Shown piece by piece: positions 32,901 to 42,301 of a stretch of 51,725 nt of DNA. The number at the start of each line of letters is the position of its first letter. The stretch's first letter is position 1. The stretch comes from a virus. Under the pieces are notes generated by a model. That model worked only from the letters and a program-made list of their open reading frames with translations, had not been told where the DNA came from and did no database searches. The translations under genes and the position numbers were made by a program. Where the stretch lies: the IMG/VR virus record IMGVR_UViG_3300008050_008918, positions 1 through 51,725 of that record. One strand, written 5' to 3'.

Positions 32901-35900
32901 CAAGCCCCGGTTTGCCGATTCCCAACTCTACTTTGCCCAATATCCCTGAATGGGTCAAAACCCCGCAGATTCCGGATGCTAGCTGCGGCTTGTCTGCTTC
33001 TGTCACTGAAACTGAGGGCGTAGGTTGGCAGACAATAGCCACCATGCCGAGAGAGTGGTGGGATTCTTCACTCGCCGGCTCTGACGCCGACACTGTAGTA
33101 AAGCTTCCAGATTTTGATTCCCTATTGACCCAAATCGACGCGCTTGAATCAGAAACCCGAGACGCACTGGGCTCTGTTCGCGATGCTATTGAGATGGTGG
33201 CTAACTTTGACTTATCTGCAGGCTTTGATCCTTGCGCGTTCTTTGAAAAGTGCAATGCTCTGTATGACGCGCTGGATTCAATCAACTTTGAGCCGGAATC
33301 AGGCGAATATTCTGTAGGCGGTGATTACAGCATACACATTTCCGACATTCTTATTCCTACAGCAGTATTCAGACCATCTGTTGGCTGCGGCACCTTCCAG
33401 CTTTACGGGCTTCCAGATTTCGGTCTCGGAGGCATGAGCCTGCCGATTCCAATCGCTGGTCCAAACGGCGACGAAACATTCGACATTTTTGATCTTGGGC
33501 AGTTGCTCGAAAAGCTACCAGAAATCCCTAACTTCCCAGATGTTCTGCCAGAGGTACCAGCCACAGATATAGGTATGGACGCTTCCATACTTTGCGATAA
33601 GCCAGACTTGTTTGTCCAATTGGCAGACTTGATGTGTGGTGATATCCCGACTGTTCCTGTAGCACTCGGACAACTTGACGGCATTGTCAAGGGTCTTGAA
33701 TTCGATGAAGCTGGCACACCCGGCACCGCCAGCGGCGTACCGGCAAAGAAAATTTTGTTGGCTTTACTCAGATTTATTATTGATAAGCTTGGCTTCGATC
33801 CGATGATCGCGCAACTTTCTGATATTCTCAAAGAAGCAATGTCTGCCGGCACTTTGACGGTTGACATGCTCAAAGAAATCCCAGCAATCAACGCGAAGTT
33901 TGATACTTTGATTGCGTCTGCTCCTTCGATGCCAACCTTCAACCCACCAGCGCTCGGCGGTTTGGGCGGCGGTGGCATGCCCTCTGCACCTTCTCTCGGC
34001 GCCGGAGGCGCTCCGGCGGATACCGGCGGCGCCTCTCCGTTGGCAGAAGGGTCATCTGCTCCAGCATTAGAGGCACCTCCCACAAGTCTTCCCGGCGGCG
34101 GCATGCCCGGTGGCTCACCCGGCGGCAGCGGCGCCGGCGGAGGTTCTGTTGCTTCGATGGCAGAGAAGTTTACAATTCCAACTATTACTTTGCCGGACAA
34201 TATTCCAACCGGTGACCTCATGGGCACCATGTTCTCTGGAATGCAGGCTAGCGTTAAAGACGGGATCGAACGCGCCATTGTTGAGATGGGCAAATCTGTT
34301 ATTCGTTCTCTTTTGGACAGCGCCGATGACGGCTCGTTCGGAGATCTGAATATTGGAGAGATGCTGGCTGATGCCATCGGCGCTGCCATGGCTCTAGATG
34401 TTATTAACTCTGCGTTTGAGAACATGGGAGTTGATGAGAACGGAAAGATCATCACCACTACGGAAACAACGGTTGAAATTGAAATGGGCTGCGGCGAGCC
34501 GTACGAGTTTAATTTAGAAGAAGATGACGATCCTTGCGCGCCCGCGGACTTCGTTGCAGCCGTCAGCGCAAAGCTGACAAAGAGCGAAACGATCGCCCTT
34601 CTTAACGGGTTTGTTAGCCCTCGCGCTTGCGGCTTCATCGAGGATGTGATTAGAGATAGTTGCCCGGCATATGCTGTTGCATTTAGCGATTGTAGTAAGG
34701 TGGCAGAAACGTTTGAAACGATCGCCTTTTATATCCCAGAACACAAGAAGCAGTCTCCTATTATGCCGTTAGCCAGAGACTTGCGAAACTTGTGCTGTGG
34801 AATCGAGAAGGGCTTAAAAGACACCGATGAAGCAGACGCCGACGCAGCCGATACCGATCCTGATGCCGAGGATGATGATCAGACGCGAAGGAACGAACAG
34901 GTCGCGGCACTGGCAGCATTAGCAATGCAGAAAATGCAGTTACCAGAAGGTTTTCCTTTTACTGGCGATGGTCACGGTGGCACGATCGTTCCGGATGTTT
35001 GGCCATGTGAAGAAACCTGCCCAACAGAAGAGCCAAGCAAACCATCTCTGTTCCCGCCAGACAATGAAATCCCAACGCTAGACTTCATGAATAAGATGGC
35101 AACAGATCTTATGTATGAACCACTGAACTATGCGTTTAAGATGGAAGCTTCTCAATACCCAGAGATGTTAATTTCCGGAACAGTTCAAAACACTCCTGTC
35201 CGGTTTTGGGAAGCAGCAAACACTCATATGCAGGGCGGCGATGGCGGCATTAGTCGCTTTGCAGAACAGTTGTGGAATGGCGGCGCGGTGTTGTGCAAAT
35301 CAGACGGCTCGCTGTGGGGAGAGTCCAGCTATGACAACAAGCTGGGTATTATACGAGAAGCTTTAGCTAGCGCCGATCCCAATTCCGATGATCTGGAAGA
35401 CATCTATGTATTGCAGCAACAAAACTCAGGCTCAGTTGTCCCGGTTCTTTATGACTCACTGCAACAATACGATTATGTTAGAAACGTCTGGGATACAGAC
35501 TCCCAGACATACGCTTGGTACTTCCAGTACGGCGGCGATGCAGAGACCCCCACTGGAGATGAATGGCCAACCGTTACATGGAAGATGAATCCTGTTTCCG
35601 CCAAGCAACTCAACGATAGCCAAAGCCCCCCAGCCTCGACCACAACCTCGGTGCCCTCAACACACCAGACTCCCTTGGGTAAGGATTGTGATGAATACTC
35701 CGCCACCACATCAGAAGACATGGACTCTGGTGGCGTGGAACTTGAAGAAGGGCTGCCATTAAAATATCAGCTATTCCGACAGTTTATGCGCGACAAGTTT
35801 CTCAAACACCCCCGTCTTCTTGACGGCATCGATGTGGCTTCATTGGAGTCTTGGGCGAACTTGGGATTAGACAACAAGGGCGCCGGCACAGGATTTGGTT

Positions 35901-38545
35901 TCAAGGAAATCTACCAACAGGTTATTAATCAGACGATTCAAGGCGCCGGCATCCAGATTACGTTCACCGACTTGTTCGACACAGAAACATTAAAGTTGCT
36001 AGAAATCGAACCGACGAGTATGTCGCCCGTGAGTGACTGCGGCGAGAAGCCAAAGAGTGTTTTAGATCTAGAGGAGTCGGGCAAGAAGCCAACGAAAGAC
36101 GCTTTCATGAAATCATGTAAGTCTCCAGAAAAAGAGAAAGAAACAGGCAAAAATGCACTTAAACAAGCCGGCTTGGTGGGTTGTGTTGAAATGACTGTTC
36201 GCGCATATGTTATCGATACTATGCTTCGATCAATCTTTCCGCTTTCTGAATATGATTTGGTGGACTTTGACGGAGTGTTCTTACAGCAAATTGCTGACAA
36301 GATCCACCGCGAGATGAAAATGCTTGACCCTCGCTACGAAACTACTTTCATGGATCAGACGAAAGAACTGCTTCGATCAATGTGTGAGGCTGCAAAATGC
36401 AAGGACGAGCCGCTAACCGACCCGTTGACCGGCGAAGAACTTGAAGACTGCGACAACATCGATGCCCTCATGTACTTTATCAAAAAGCACCTTACTAGTG
36501 TTGCGGAGATCCTTGATGGCAAATTTGGAAGCTCAACTCCCAATGTGTCCAAGCGCGCCCAAAAGTCATGGCTCACGACCTTACCAATACCAGAATATCC
36601 GATTCCCGATAACATGGACGTTTCTGGAATGATGTCGCAGGCAGACCTGTATTATACGATTTTAAACAACCCACGCCCCGAAGTCTCGCTTGAGGGCTTC
36701 ACCACATATTATACCAATTCTGTTGCTGCTACGACAGATTCAAGCGAGAGTGGTTCTGCAGAAGGTTCAGGCTCCACAGTCGAGGTACCGGCAACATACA
36801 CAGAGATGGATATTGTTTCTGCTAACTCCGGAGACTTCATCGACCCTGCTTTACCAGACAACCTTCCTTTGCCTAGGCTTTTTACCTTCTCGGAAACAAA
36901 CTACAGTAGTACGGATTTGGAATATGTTGGTAAGGAGGTGGTTTTGTTTGATCCCTCTGCGGCAACGGACGATAGCGAAGAGCCAGATGATGACGATGCG
37001 CTGGTCTCGACGGTGACACTTGAGGCTTCTTGGCAGCAAGTTGAAGATCCTGTCGAATCATTCTTGGGCACAAACCCGTACAACAACTTATATTATAGTC
37101 TGTCAAAGAACTGGTACCACCCAGATCACGGCAGTTATCCGACTCCGGAGGAATTCCCAGCAACAACCGACATTGAGGGCGGTCTCTATCTGGAGAAGTT
37201 TATTAAAATCGGAGACGAATATTGGAATCCCGACAACCTGCAGGATTGGTTTGAGCGACTGATTGAGGCAGCAACGAAAGAAACGCCTGATGCCATGGCG
37301 ATTGCGGGCTTAGCGACATACGCACTAGCAGAAGCACATTATGGTCTTAGGCTCTGCTATATGTTTCCAACGAATGGCAACACCGGCTCAAAGGTCGTAG
37401 AGAATGCAGATATATATGCCCTGTTAAACAGCATGTTCGGCACTTCTATGGGTGTTCTTCCCGATGTTGGAAGAATGCAGGGCTCGTTCCTTCAGCCTGA
37501 AGCAGTTATTTTTAATCAAGAGATTAATTTTGAAATCCCTTCGCCCCTTTCTACCGCCACAGAAGGCAGTGAAACAGACTCGGAGACCTCGACTGAAGAA
37601 GAATCTGATGACTCTTCTGGAGGTTCGACTGTTTCCGCATCCGCTATTCAGGCTGAACAAGTGCAATTCTTTAACCTTTCAATACCATTAGTTGAGGCTA
37701 CTATTTCTGCCGGGTCTCCTATTACTGCTGTACTAAGCGAAATTGTTGATGATCCCGGCTCCGCAATCGACATGGCAGTGGATTACTATGAAGATGGCAC
37801 CGTGCCTTCTGCCGCAGACATCGCGGAATACAAGACTCCATGGACAAATGCAACCGCAGCTTTGGACGAGAAGCTTAAAGACTTACAAAAGAAGCTCAGG
37901 AAGCATGACGATTGGCAATTTATTTTCCGTCAGTGCATGCACTCTAACGAGATAGTCCAGAACTTGTGGAATTATTGTGCAATGATGACAACAGTAAGCG
38001 TCCCGGGAATTGAAATGTCCTTTTCCGAAACCAAGTCAGAACTGCGGAAACTTTTCTGGATTTTGTATCACGATATTGGTACTGGAGGAGATGGGTTCTC
38101 GTTCGACGCGTCAAGCCAATCGACCAGCATGGAAGTCGCCACTGTCAACACAGACACTGATGGCGGCGGCTTACCTTTGCCTGTAAAAATGGCGATGATG
38201 ACAATTCCTATGCTTTTTAAGGGAATTGCCGAAACAATAGATCCGAATATCATGATTGCGAAACTAATTAGAATAGCGGCAGACGGAGATCAAGGAAAGA
38301 TTCCCAAATTCCCATCGACATTGATGGCTTTGCCTTTCAACTTGATTCCACCACCACCCTTTGGTCCCGGTATCGGACCCCCGATCACGCCGATCGGACT
38401 GGCGTACTTGGCGCTAGGGGCTTTAACCCCCATGGAGAAACAAAACATGAGAATGGCAAAGGCGGCAAACCCACCACCCGCTCCACCCGATGCAACAGGG
38501 ACAGACGCAGATTGCAACACATCAGATGAGGAGGCAGACGAATAA
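29936..38545 (+). CDS. giant 2869-residue tail/baseplate structural protein
   Basis: This uninterrupted frame gives 2869 residues, starting at ATG 29936 (no clear ribosome site). I do not recognise its family. The N terminus (to about 40) is Ala/Asp/Thr-rich; residues about 100-500 look globular; residues about 500-760 are helical (PDDIFTDLLEQLLDSLD). Residues about 770-1410 are Pro/Gly-rich with many short motifs such as GLPDFGLGG, IPNFPDVLPEVP and GGGMPGGSPGGSGAGGGS, probably extended. The rest mixes helical domains with acidic Ser/Thr linkers and ends in PPPPFGPGIGPPITPIG. It sits between the spike gene and gp25, so a baseplate or tail-tip role is likely. It could also be a long fibre or scaffold protein. 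Confidence 0.85.
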   Translation: MPTTDTTMSAAADTAMDAAEVSDVSIEDMFFDDAQTIRTSIGIAGVGERVGLSEPPMQRFTDEELADCPVEECVTAQWDAGTPEAGSFELSELGTHFFDLEPKEFDGEPGNETMKVRKFMTPTSQVVAEVEHLTIVSLMDEGIGPKSKWCKVKIRDIERSTDFYNVTGYVLRQHLQRLEFGVKCWEGPTTLPSPKYVAHRNRKKPKWKLGVPWYTRLACEPWLDEKELKYKTMVNTGHKNREVMDMLVDDAIRIGIKQLMVYYDRLPKNYDVRTLDNGVAHLQQDLYQFAKVEKTFVSPRPGDSVKALVTVNLSHLLAVPRMVRTFTTATETRTGHRTVIYQSNSMESKLKKIASTMEKIQTHVDMFQGTIRGSQRFSSQKQAKNIRKFVPALQKLFNNNGYKLRKDHEDLIEIGTDDKFNPTHVIVYPDDTGIGMPQTIAFNSYASQLPVSSDRLMHYILQGNNMFSDAKVPAMQSLSPPWMSYLTKYTYPALEIRPTPPSGLGLGNLPNFSDLGNIANQFNSLPIKGPKDLAFENLKLTDPDFLANMALARVDVVLPSGDNLVANLPDILDKIHTLDDVYSELLQKISIPKLIEQAMAKLMAELGLDNIYAALLQAALGQFSVDALTKQFLMQLPDDIFTDLLEQLLDSLDVSCDDLINLIVNMGIQTSHIQGIIDQVGDELSALQDQLDTFNSLLPAVCDSTEAEADTSLDEDLEETGDSIQDSLENILTNLTCDDLKLLIKNIAFNGVPTFDFEPPTIDLSCYVKEIELAMGTILLPFMIPLTGFPIDITRLGEIDWSGLLPGVPDINIMTPDGEFINIGAGGLGDWADFGIGDLPGFSMPEGGFTPAVAAPDLNFPQLAPGPLDAPGGIQLPNIKLAEALSDLEFPGGIEVIIETIGGLPTGAIPGLSLSDLGPTGTATIPDLADIKFGELLDDWRRIFVEVFSGFLLGSFPFAIAGGGGAFNSIRKRMEGFDWGSEGASMDIPSPGLPIPNSTLPNIPEWVKTPQIPDASCGLSASVTETEGVGWQTIATMPREWWDSSLAGSDADTVVKLPDFDSLLTQIDALESETRDALGSVRDAIEMVANFDLSAGFDPCAFFEKCNALYDALDSINFEPESGEYSVGGDYSIHISDILIPTAVFRPSVGCGTFQLYGLPDFGLGGMSLPIPIAGPNGDETFDIFDLGQLLEKLPEIPNFPDVLPEVPATDIGMDASILCDKPDLFVQLADLMCGDIPTVPVALGQLDGIVKGLEFDEAGTPGTASGVPAKKILLALLRFIIDKLGFDPMIAQLSDILKEAMSAGTLTVDMLKEIPAINAKFDTLIASAPSMPTFNPPALGGLGGGGMPSAPSLGAGGAPADTGGASPLAEGSSAPALEAPPTSLPGGGMPGGSPGGSGAGGGSVASMAEKFTIPTITLPDNIPTGDLMGTMFSGMQASVKDGIERAIVEMGKSVIRSLLDSADDGSFGDLNIGEMLADAIGAAMALDVINSAFENMGVDENGKIITTTETTVEIEMGCGEPYEFNLEEDDDPCAPADFVAAVSAKLTKSETIALLNGFVSPRACGFIEDVIRDSCPAYAVAFSDCSKVAETFETIAFYIPEHKKQSPIMPLARDLRNLCCGIEKGLKDTDEADADAADTDPDAEDDDQTRRNEQVAALAALAMQKMQLPEGFPFTGDGHGGTIVPDVWPCEETCPTEEPSKPSLFPPDNEIPTLDFMNKMATDLMYEPLNYAFKMEASQYPEMLISGTVQNTPVRFWEAANTHMQGGDGGISRFAEQLWNGGAVLCKSDGSLWGESSYDNKLGIIREALASADPNSDDLEDIYVLQQQNSGSVVPVLYDSLQQYDYVRNVWDTDSQTYAWYFQYGGDAETPTGDEWPTVTWKMNPVSAKQLNDSQSPPASTTTSVPSTHQTPLGKDCDEYSATTSEDMDSGGVELEEGLPLKYQLFRQFMRDKFLKHPRLLDGIDVASLESWANLGLDNKGAGTGFGFKEIYQQVINQTIQGAGIQITFTDLFDTETLKLLEIEPTSMSPVSDCGEKPKSVLDLEESGKKPTKDAFMKSCKSPEKEKETGKNALKQAGLVGCVEMTVRAYVIDTMLRSIFPLSEYDLVDFDGVFLQQIADKIHREMKMLDPRYETTFMDQTKELLRSMCEAAKCKDEPLTDPLTGEELEDCDNIDALMYFIKKHLTSVAEILDGKFGSSTPNVSKRAQKSWLTTLPIPEYPIPDNMDVSGMMSQADLYYTILNNPRPEVSLEGFTTYYTNSVAATTDSSESGSAEGSGSTVEVPATYTEMDIVSANSGDFIDPALPDNLPLPRLFTFSETNYSSTDLEYVGKEVVLFDPSAATDDSEEPDDDDALVSTVTLEASWQQVEDPVESFLGTNPYNNLYYSLSKNWYHPDHGSYPTPEEFPATTDIEGGLYLEKFIKIGDEYWNPDNLQDWFERLIEAATKETPDAMAIAGLATYALAEAHYGLRLCYMFPTNGNTGSKVVENADIYALLNSMFGTSMGVLPDVGRMQGSFLQPEAVIFNQEINFEIPSPLSTATEGSETDSETSTEEESDDSSGGSTVSASAIQAEQVQFFNLSIPLVEATISAGSPITAVLSEIVDDPGSAIDMAVDYYEDGTVPSAADIAEYKTPWTNATAALDEKLKDLQKKLRKHDDWQFIFRQCMHSNEIVQNLWNYCAMMTTVSVPGIEMSFSETKSELRKLFWILYHDIGTGGDGFSFDASSQSTSMEVATVNTDTDGGGLPLPVKMAMMTIPMLFKGIAETIDPNIMIAKLIRIAADGDQGKIPKFPSTLMALPFNLIPPPPFGPGIGPPITPIGLAYLALGALTPMEKQNMRMAKAANPPPAPPDATGTDADCNTSDEEADE

Positions 38546-38934
38546 TGGCACAAGGACTTTCACCAACAGCCCCGCTAGCGACAGATGATCGCGACGGCAT
38601 TAAACTTAATAAAGAGTATATGGATTTGGTACAGCAAAATCTTAAGTCAGTATTATTAACCTCCCCGGGCGAACGGATCATGGATCCGCATTTCGGAGTC
38701 GGCTGCCGAAGGTTTATTTTCGAACAGGATCACCCGTCTGTATATGCAGATCTGTCAGCCCGAATTCATAATCAGGTGGCGAAATATTTGCCATACATTG
38801 AACTACAGGATGTAGACTTTCGTTCTCAGGGCATGGGCATGCCGGAGATTGCTGACAACGTTGTTAAAATTCGGATTGTTTTTATGGTGAAGCCTCTGAA
38901 CAAAACAGGGGTTCTGGATCTTGACGTAAGTTAG
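38545..38934 (+). CDS. gp25: gp25-like baseplate wedge protein
   Basis: This 129-residue protein overlaps the previous stop by one base (TAATG). The segment VLLTSPGERIMDPHFGVGCR, followed by RFIFEQ, is the hallmark of the GPW/gp25 family. Later YIELQDVDFRSQG and VKIRIVFMV complete the fold. In T4, gp25 sits in the inner baseplate with gp6 and gp53 and connects baseplate to sheath; its contractile-injection relatives do the same. The gp6-like gene follows 38 bases downstream, the usual order. This strongly supports a contractile tail. Length is typical. Confidence 0.95.
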   Translation: MAQGLSPTAPLATDDRDGIKLNKEYMDLVQQNLKSVLLTSPGERIMDPHFGVGCRRFIFEQDHPSVYADLSARIHNQVAKYLPYIELQDVDFRSQGMGMPEIADNVVKIRIVFMVKPLNKTGVLDLDVS

Positions 38935-38972
38935 GAAAGTAACTACTTATTATTTGCAGGAGATATATTTAG

Positions 38973-40790
38973 ATGGCGAGAATAGATGACGAGAGCAAAA
39001 AGGTTCCGATTAGATATACGGCGAGAGACTTTGGAAGTATTAGGGCTGAGCTAGTAGACTACGCCAAACGGTATTATCCAGAAACCTTTAAAGACTTCAG
39101 TGATGCCTCCTTCGGGGCAATGATTGTTGATATGGTCGCGTACGTCGGCGACGTTCTCTCTTTCTATCTGGACTATTCTGTCAACGAATCCTTTTTAGAT
39201 ACCGCATTAGAATACAACAACGTGGTGAAACTCAGTCGCCAGTTGGGTTACAAATTCCGCGGCAAACCAAGCACGTACGGAGTCGTTACCCTTTATTGTC
39301 TTTGTCCCGCGAATGTGACCGGGCTAGGACCAGACACTGCCTACTTGCCTATTGCGCTTAAGGGCAGTCAGTTCGTAGCAACCACCGGCGATGGGTTTAT
39401 CTTGACCGAGGATGTCGATTTTGCAAAGTCTTCGAACGAGGTTGTGGTTGGACGAGTCGATGAACACGGCACACCAACACACTATGTCCTCCGCGCCAAA
39501 GGTGGAATCGTTTCGGGGAAAATCACTGTTCAGCAAGTGCCCGTCGACGGATTCCAAAAGTTTAGAAAAGTTGAACTAGTTGGCTCTAACATTGCAGAGA
39601 TTCTGCGCGTACGCGATGCCGAGGGTCATGATTATTACGAAGTTGATTATTTGTCGCAAGACTCTGTTTATAAAGAGGTGCCCAACTTGGGAGCCTTTCG
39701 CAACAATGTATCTGCGATTCTTAAACCCTTCGCCGTCCCGCGCCGCTTTGTTGTAGAGAGAGATGTAACCCGCACAAGCATTGTTTTTGGGTACGGATCC
39801 GAATCTGAGCTTAAAGCCGGCGCTGTTACCGGAGATTTGATTGACCCAGCGAACGTGGTGATGGATCTTCATGCAAGAAACTACATCACAGACGTAGGTT
39901 TTGATCCAACAAACCTTATTCGTAGCGACAAGTTTGGAGTTGGACCATCGAACACAACTCTTACCGTTATGTATCGTTACAACTCAAACTCAAACTCAAA
40001 TGCTGGACCGGGCTCTATCTCGATGATTACCAACATGAAGCTTAAATTTGCCAACCGCTTCACTCTCGACGATGTTAAAATTAAGGAGGTGCGCGGCTCG
40101 ATCGAATGCAACAATGATGAACGCATTGTCGGTGACGTCACCCTCCCGGGCACCGAGGAGCTTCGGCGTTTAACTATCGACAACTATGCTACCCAGAATC
40201 GTGCCGTGACGAAGAAAGATTATCAGGCGCTTATTTATTCGATGCATCCAAAGTATGGAGCTATCGCACGTTGCAATGTCGTACAAGACAAAGACTCTTT
40301 CAAGAGAAACTTGAATATTTATATCGTTTCAGAAGATGAGAAGAAAAAACTGGTACCAGCCAACGATGCCTTGAAAAACAATTTGAAAGTTTGGCTAAAT
40401 GATAATAGAATGATTAATGACACAATCGATATTTTGGACGCAAAAGTTGTAAATTTCGGAATCGACTATTCTATTGTCACCGAGGCTGGAAAAAACAAAT
40501 ATGATGTTCTCCAGCGCTGTTCTCGCGTATTGAGAAAGCGATATCGCCGCAAACATGATATTGGAGAACCATTGGAAATTACAGAAATCTATCGAATATT
40601 GTCTAAGCTTGACGGAGTAGCTGATGTCGTAGACGTTAATATTCTTAAGAAGGTGGGAGACAAATATTCAGACATTCGTTTTGATTTTGTGGCACAGACT
40701 ACACCAGATGGTCGGTTCGTAGCCACCCCGGTGAATGTCGTTTTGGAATGCAAATATCTGTACGAAGATATCAAAGGGGTTACAGTCTAA
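38973..40790 (+). CDS. gp6: gp6/J-like baseplate wedge protein
   Basis: This 605-residue protein starts at ATG 38973 with AGGAG ten bases upstream. The N terminus has VPIRYTARDFGSIRAELVDY, then FKDFSDASFGAMIVDMVAYV and GDVLSFYLDYSVNESFLDTA, typical of the gp6 wedge of T4-like phages and its J relatives. The C-terminal half has TKKDYQALIYSMHPKYGAIA, and ends with DVVDVNILKKVGD. gp6 forms the iris-like ring of the baseplate and with gp25 makes the trifurcation unit. A short (AACTCA)x3 repeat in it codes for Asn-Ser-Asn-Ser (39981-39998). Confidence 0.93.
   Translation: MARIDDESKKVPIRYTARDFGSIRAELVDYAKRYYPETFKDFSDASFGAMIVDMVAYVGDVLSFYLDYSVNESFLDTALEYNNVVKLSRQLGYKFRGKPSTYGVVTLYCLCPANVTGLGPDTAYLPIALKGSQFVATTGDGFILTEDVDFAKSSNEVVVGRVDEHGTPTHYVLRAKGGIVSGKITVQQVPVDGFQKFRKVELVGSNIAEILRVRDAEGHDYYEVDYLSQDSVYKEVPNLGAFRNNVSAILKPFAVPRRFVVERDVTRTSIVFGYGSESELKAGAVTGDLIDPANVVMDLHARNYITDVGFDPTNLIRSDKFGVGPSNTTLTVMYRYNSNSNSNAGPGSISMITNMKLKFANRFTLDDVKIKEVRGSIECNNDERIVGDVTLPGTEELRRLTIDNYATQNRAVTKKDYQALIYSMHPKYGAIARCNVVQDKDSFKRNLNIYIVSEDEKKKLVPANDALKNNLKVWLNDNRMINDTIDILDAKVVNFGIDYSIVTEAGKNKYDVLQRCSRVLRKRYRRKHDIGEPLEITEIYRILSKLDGVADVVDVNILKKVGDKYSDIRFDFVAQTTPDGRFVATPVNVVLECKYLYEDIKGVTV
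39981..39998 (+). repeat. (AACTCA)x3 hexanucleotide repeat
   Basis: Three tandem copies of AACTCA lie inside the gp6-like gene and code for repeated Asn-Ser. As the unit is six bases, copy changes would keep the frame. It probably encodes a flexible loop. Confidence 0.7.
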
Positions 40791-42301
40791 TGGGCATTAA
40801 GAGGTACGGAGCAACTCAGGATACTACAATTACAAACGCCTTCAAGCAAGGCTTGGGCACCAACGCGACTGGCTCCAACATGGGCGCCTCCGATAGCATG
40901 GAAATCTTCCATATTTACGGTCAATCTCAAATGACATCTTCCGAGAACTCCCGCATTTTGGTGCAGTTCTCCACGGATAATATTACAACAGACCGATCCG
41001 CCGGCTCCCTTCCAGACAGCGGCAGCGTTTCCTTTTATCTTCGCCTCTTTAATGCAGTTCACCCGTTTACGGTGCCAACAGATTTTACTTTAATGGTTCA
41101 GCCAGTCTCTAAAAGTTGGGACGAGGGAACCGGTATCGATTCAGATTCGTATTCCGATTATGGATACTGCAACTGGGTCGCAGCAGCAAGCTCTTCCGCT
41201 GATGGCATTACTTCTTGGGAGAACGAAGGCGGAGATTATCACAGCGATTTACAATATTCTGCTAGCTTTAGTGCCGGCACAGAAGACCTGCTTGTAGACA
41301 TCACAGGCTTGGTAGAGTATTGGCTTGACGGCACATGGGACAACTACGGCGTCGGAGTTCTGCTTTCTTCCAGCCACGAAGTCGCTTCCGGCTCCCTATA
41401 TACTAAGAAATTCTTCTGCAGAGGCAGTCAATACTTTTATAAACGTCCGGTCATCGAGGCACGCTGGAACTCGGCAGACAAGGATGACCGCGCAAACTTC
41501 TTTTATAGTAGCTCGCTTGCAGATGCTGATGACAACCTGAATACAGTATATCTATACAACTACGTTCGCGGTCGACTCAAAGATCTGCCGCAAGTCAGCG
41601 CCTCGCATGGCGAAGCCGGCGGAACAGGCAGTGTATATGTCCACCTATACTCGGGCTCAGCAGACAACACAAAGCCAGATACAAACTCGGTTATCCAAGT
41701 GTCCCTGAATGATTCCATGTTGACTGCTACTGCTGCCACAGGCGGCTGGGTCTCAACAGGAGTTTACAGTGCCTCTGTGTGCCTTACAGCCGCAGCCACA
41801 CCCGTCGAAAAGGTGTTTGACGTTTGGCACACCGGAGAAGTCGACGATACCCAGTGGCACACTGGTTCCATTTACCCGCAGTTATTGGAAGCAGTATCTT
41901 ATAACCCGACCCCAACTCACGTAACTAAGGTTACAAATCTTAAAGCGATTTATCATCCGGATGAAAACGCACGTTTCCGCCTTTTCGTTCGCGAAAAAGG
42001 GTGGAATCCATCTATTTATTCCAAGGCAACCGCCACAATTCCAAATTTGAGTATTGATAGCGGCTCGTATAAGATTTATAGGATTGCAGATGATTACGAG
42101 GTTATCCCTCATGGCACCGGCAGTACCATGGAAACACAGCTATCGTTCGACGTGTCGGGCAACTACTTTGATTTAGACATGGAACTGTTAGAGCCGGGTT
42201 ATGGATATGCTGTACAGTTTGCATATTATAATGGAGCCCTTGATTCCTATGTGGAACAGCCAGAGATCTTCAAATTCAGAGTAGAGAAACATGAGTCTTA
42301 A
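40790..42301 (+). CDS. virion structural protein (tail/baseplate)
   Basis: This 503-residue protein starts at ATG 40790, overlapping the gp6 stop by one base; a longer frame from 40748 is less likely. The N-terminal half has a carbohydrate-binding-module-like look (DTTITNAF, SENSRILVQFSTDNI, SGSVSFYLRLFNA, DLLVDITGLVEYWLDG, GVGVLLSS), like DNRLRE-type beta-sandwiches: strand-rich domains with a V-x-D-I-T/x-x-V motif and G-V-L-L near the end. The C-terminal half has fibronectin-like strands (YGYAVQFAYYNGALDSYV). No enzyme motif is seen. Between gp6 and another tail protein, it is probably part of the baseplate rim or a fibre attachment. It overlaps the next gene by 11 bases. Confidence 0.78.
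   Translation: MGIKRYGATQDTTITNAFKQGLGTNATGSNMGASDSMEIFHIYGQSQMTSSENSRILVQFSTDNITTDRSAGSLPDSGSVSFYLRLFNAVHPFTVPTDFTLMVQPVSKSWDEGTGIDSDSYSDYGYCNWVAAASSSADGITSWENEGGDYHSDLQYSASFSAGTEDLLVDITGLVEYWLDGTWDNYGVGVLLSSSHEVASGSLYTKKFFCRGSQYFYKRPVIEARWNSADKDDRANFFYSSSLADADDNLNTVYLYNYVRGRLKDLPQVSASHGEAGGTGSVYVHLYSGSADNTKPDTNSVIQVSLNDSMLTATAATGGWVSTGVYSASVCLTAAATPVEKVFDVWHTGEVDDTQWHTGSIYPQLLEAVSYNPTPTHVTKVTNLKAIYHPDENARFRLFVREKGWNPSIYSKATATIPNLSIDSGSYKIYRIADDYEVIPHGTGSTMETQLSFDVSGNYFDLDMELLEPGYGYAVQFAYYNGALDSYVEQPEIFKFRVEKHES

Noticed and set aside
32233-34638. Two long minus-strand frames (350 and 411 residues) opposite the giant structural gene
   Set aside because: They mirror the Pro/Gly-rich plus-strand codons and give low-complexity Ser/Pro/Ile protein with no domain; they have no ribosome site.
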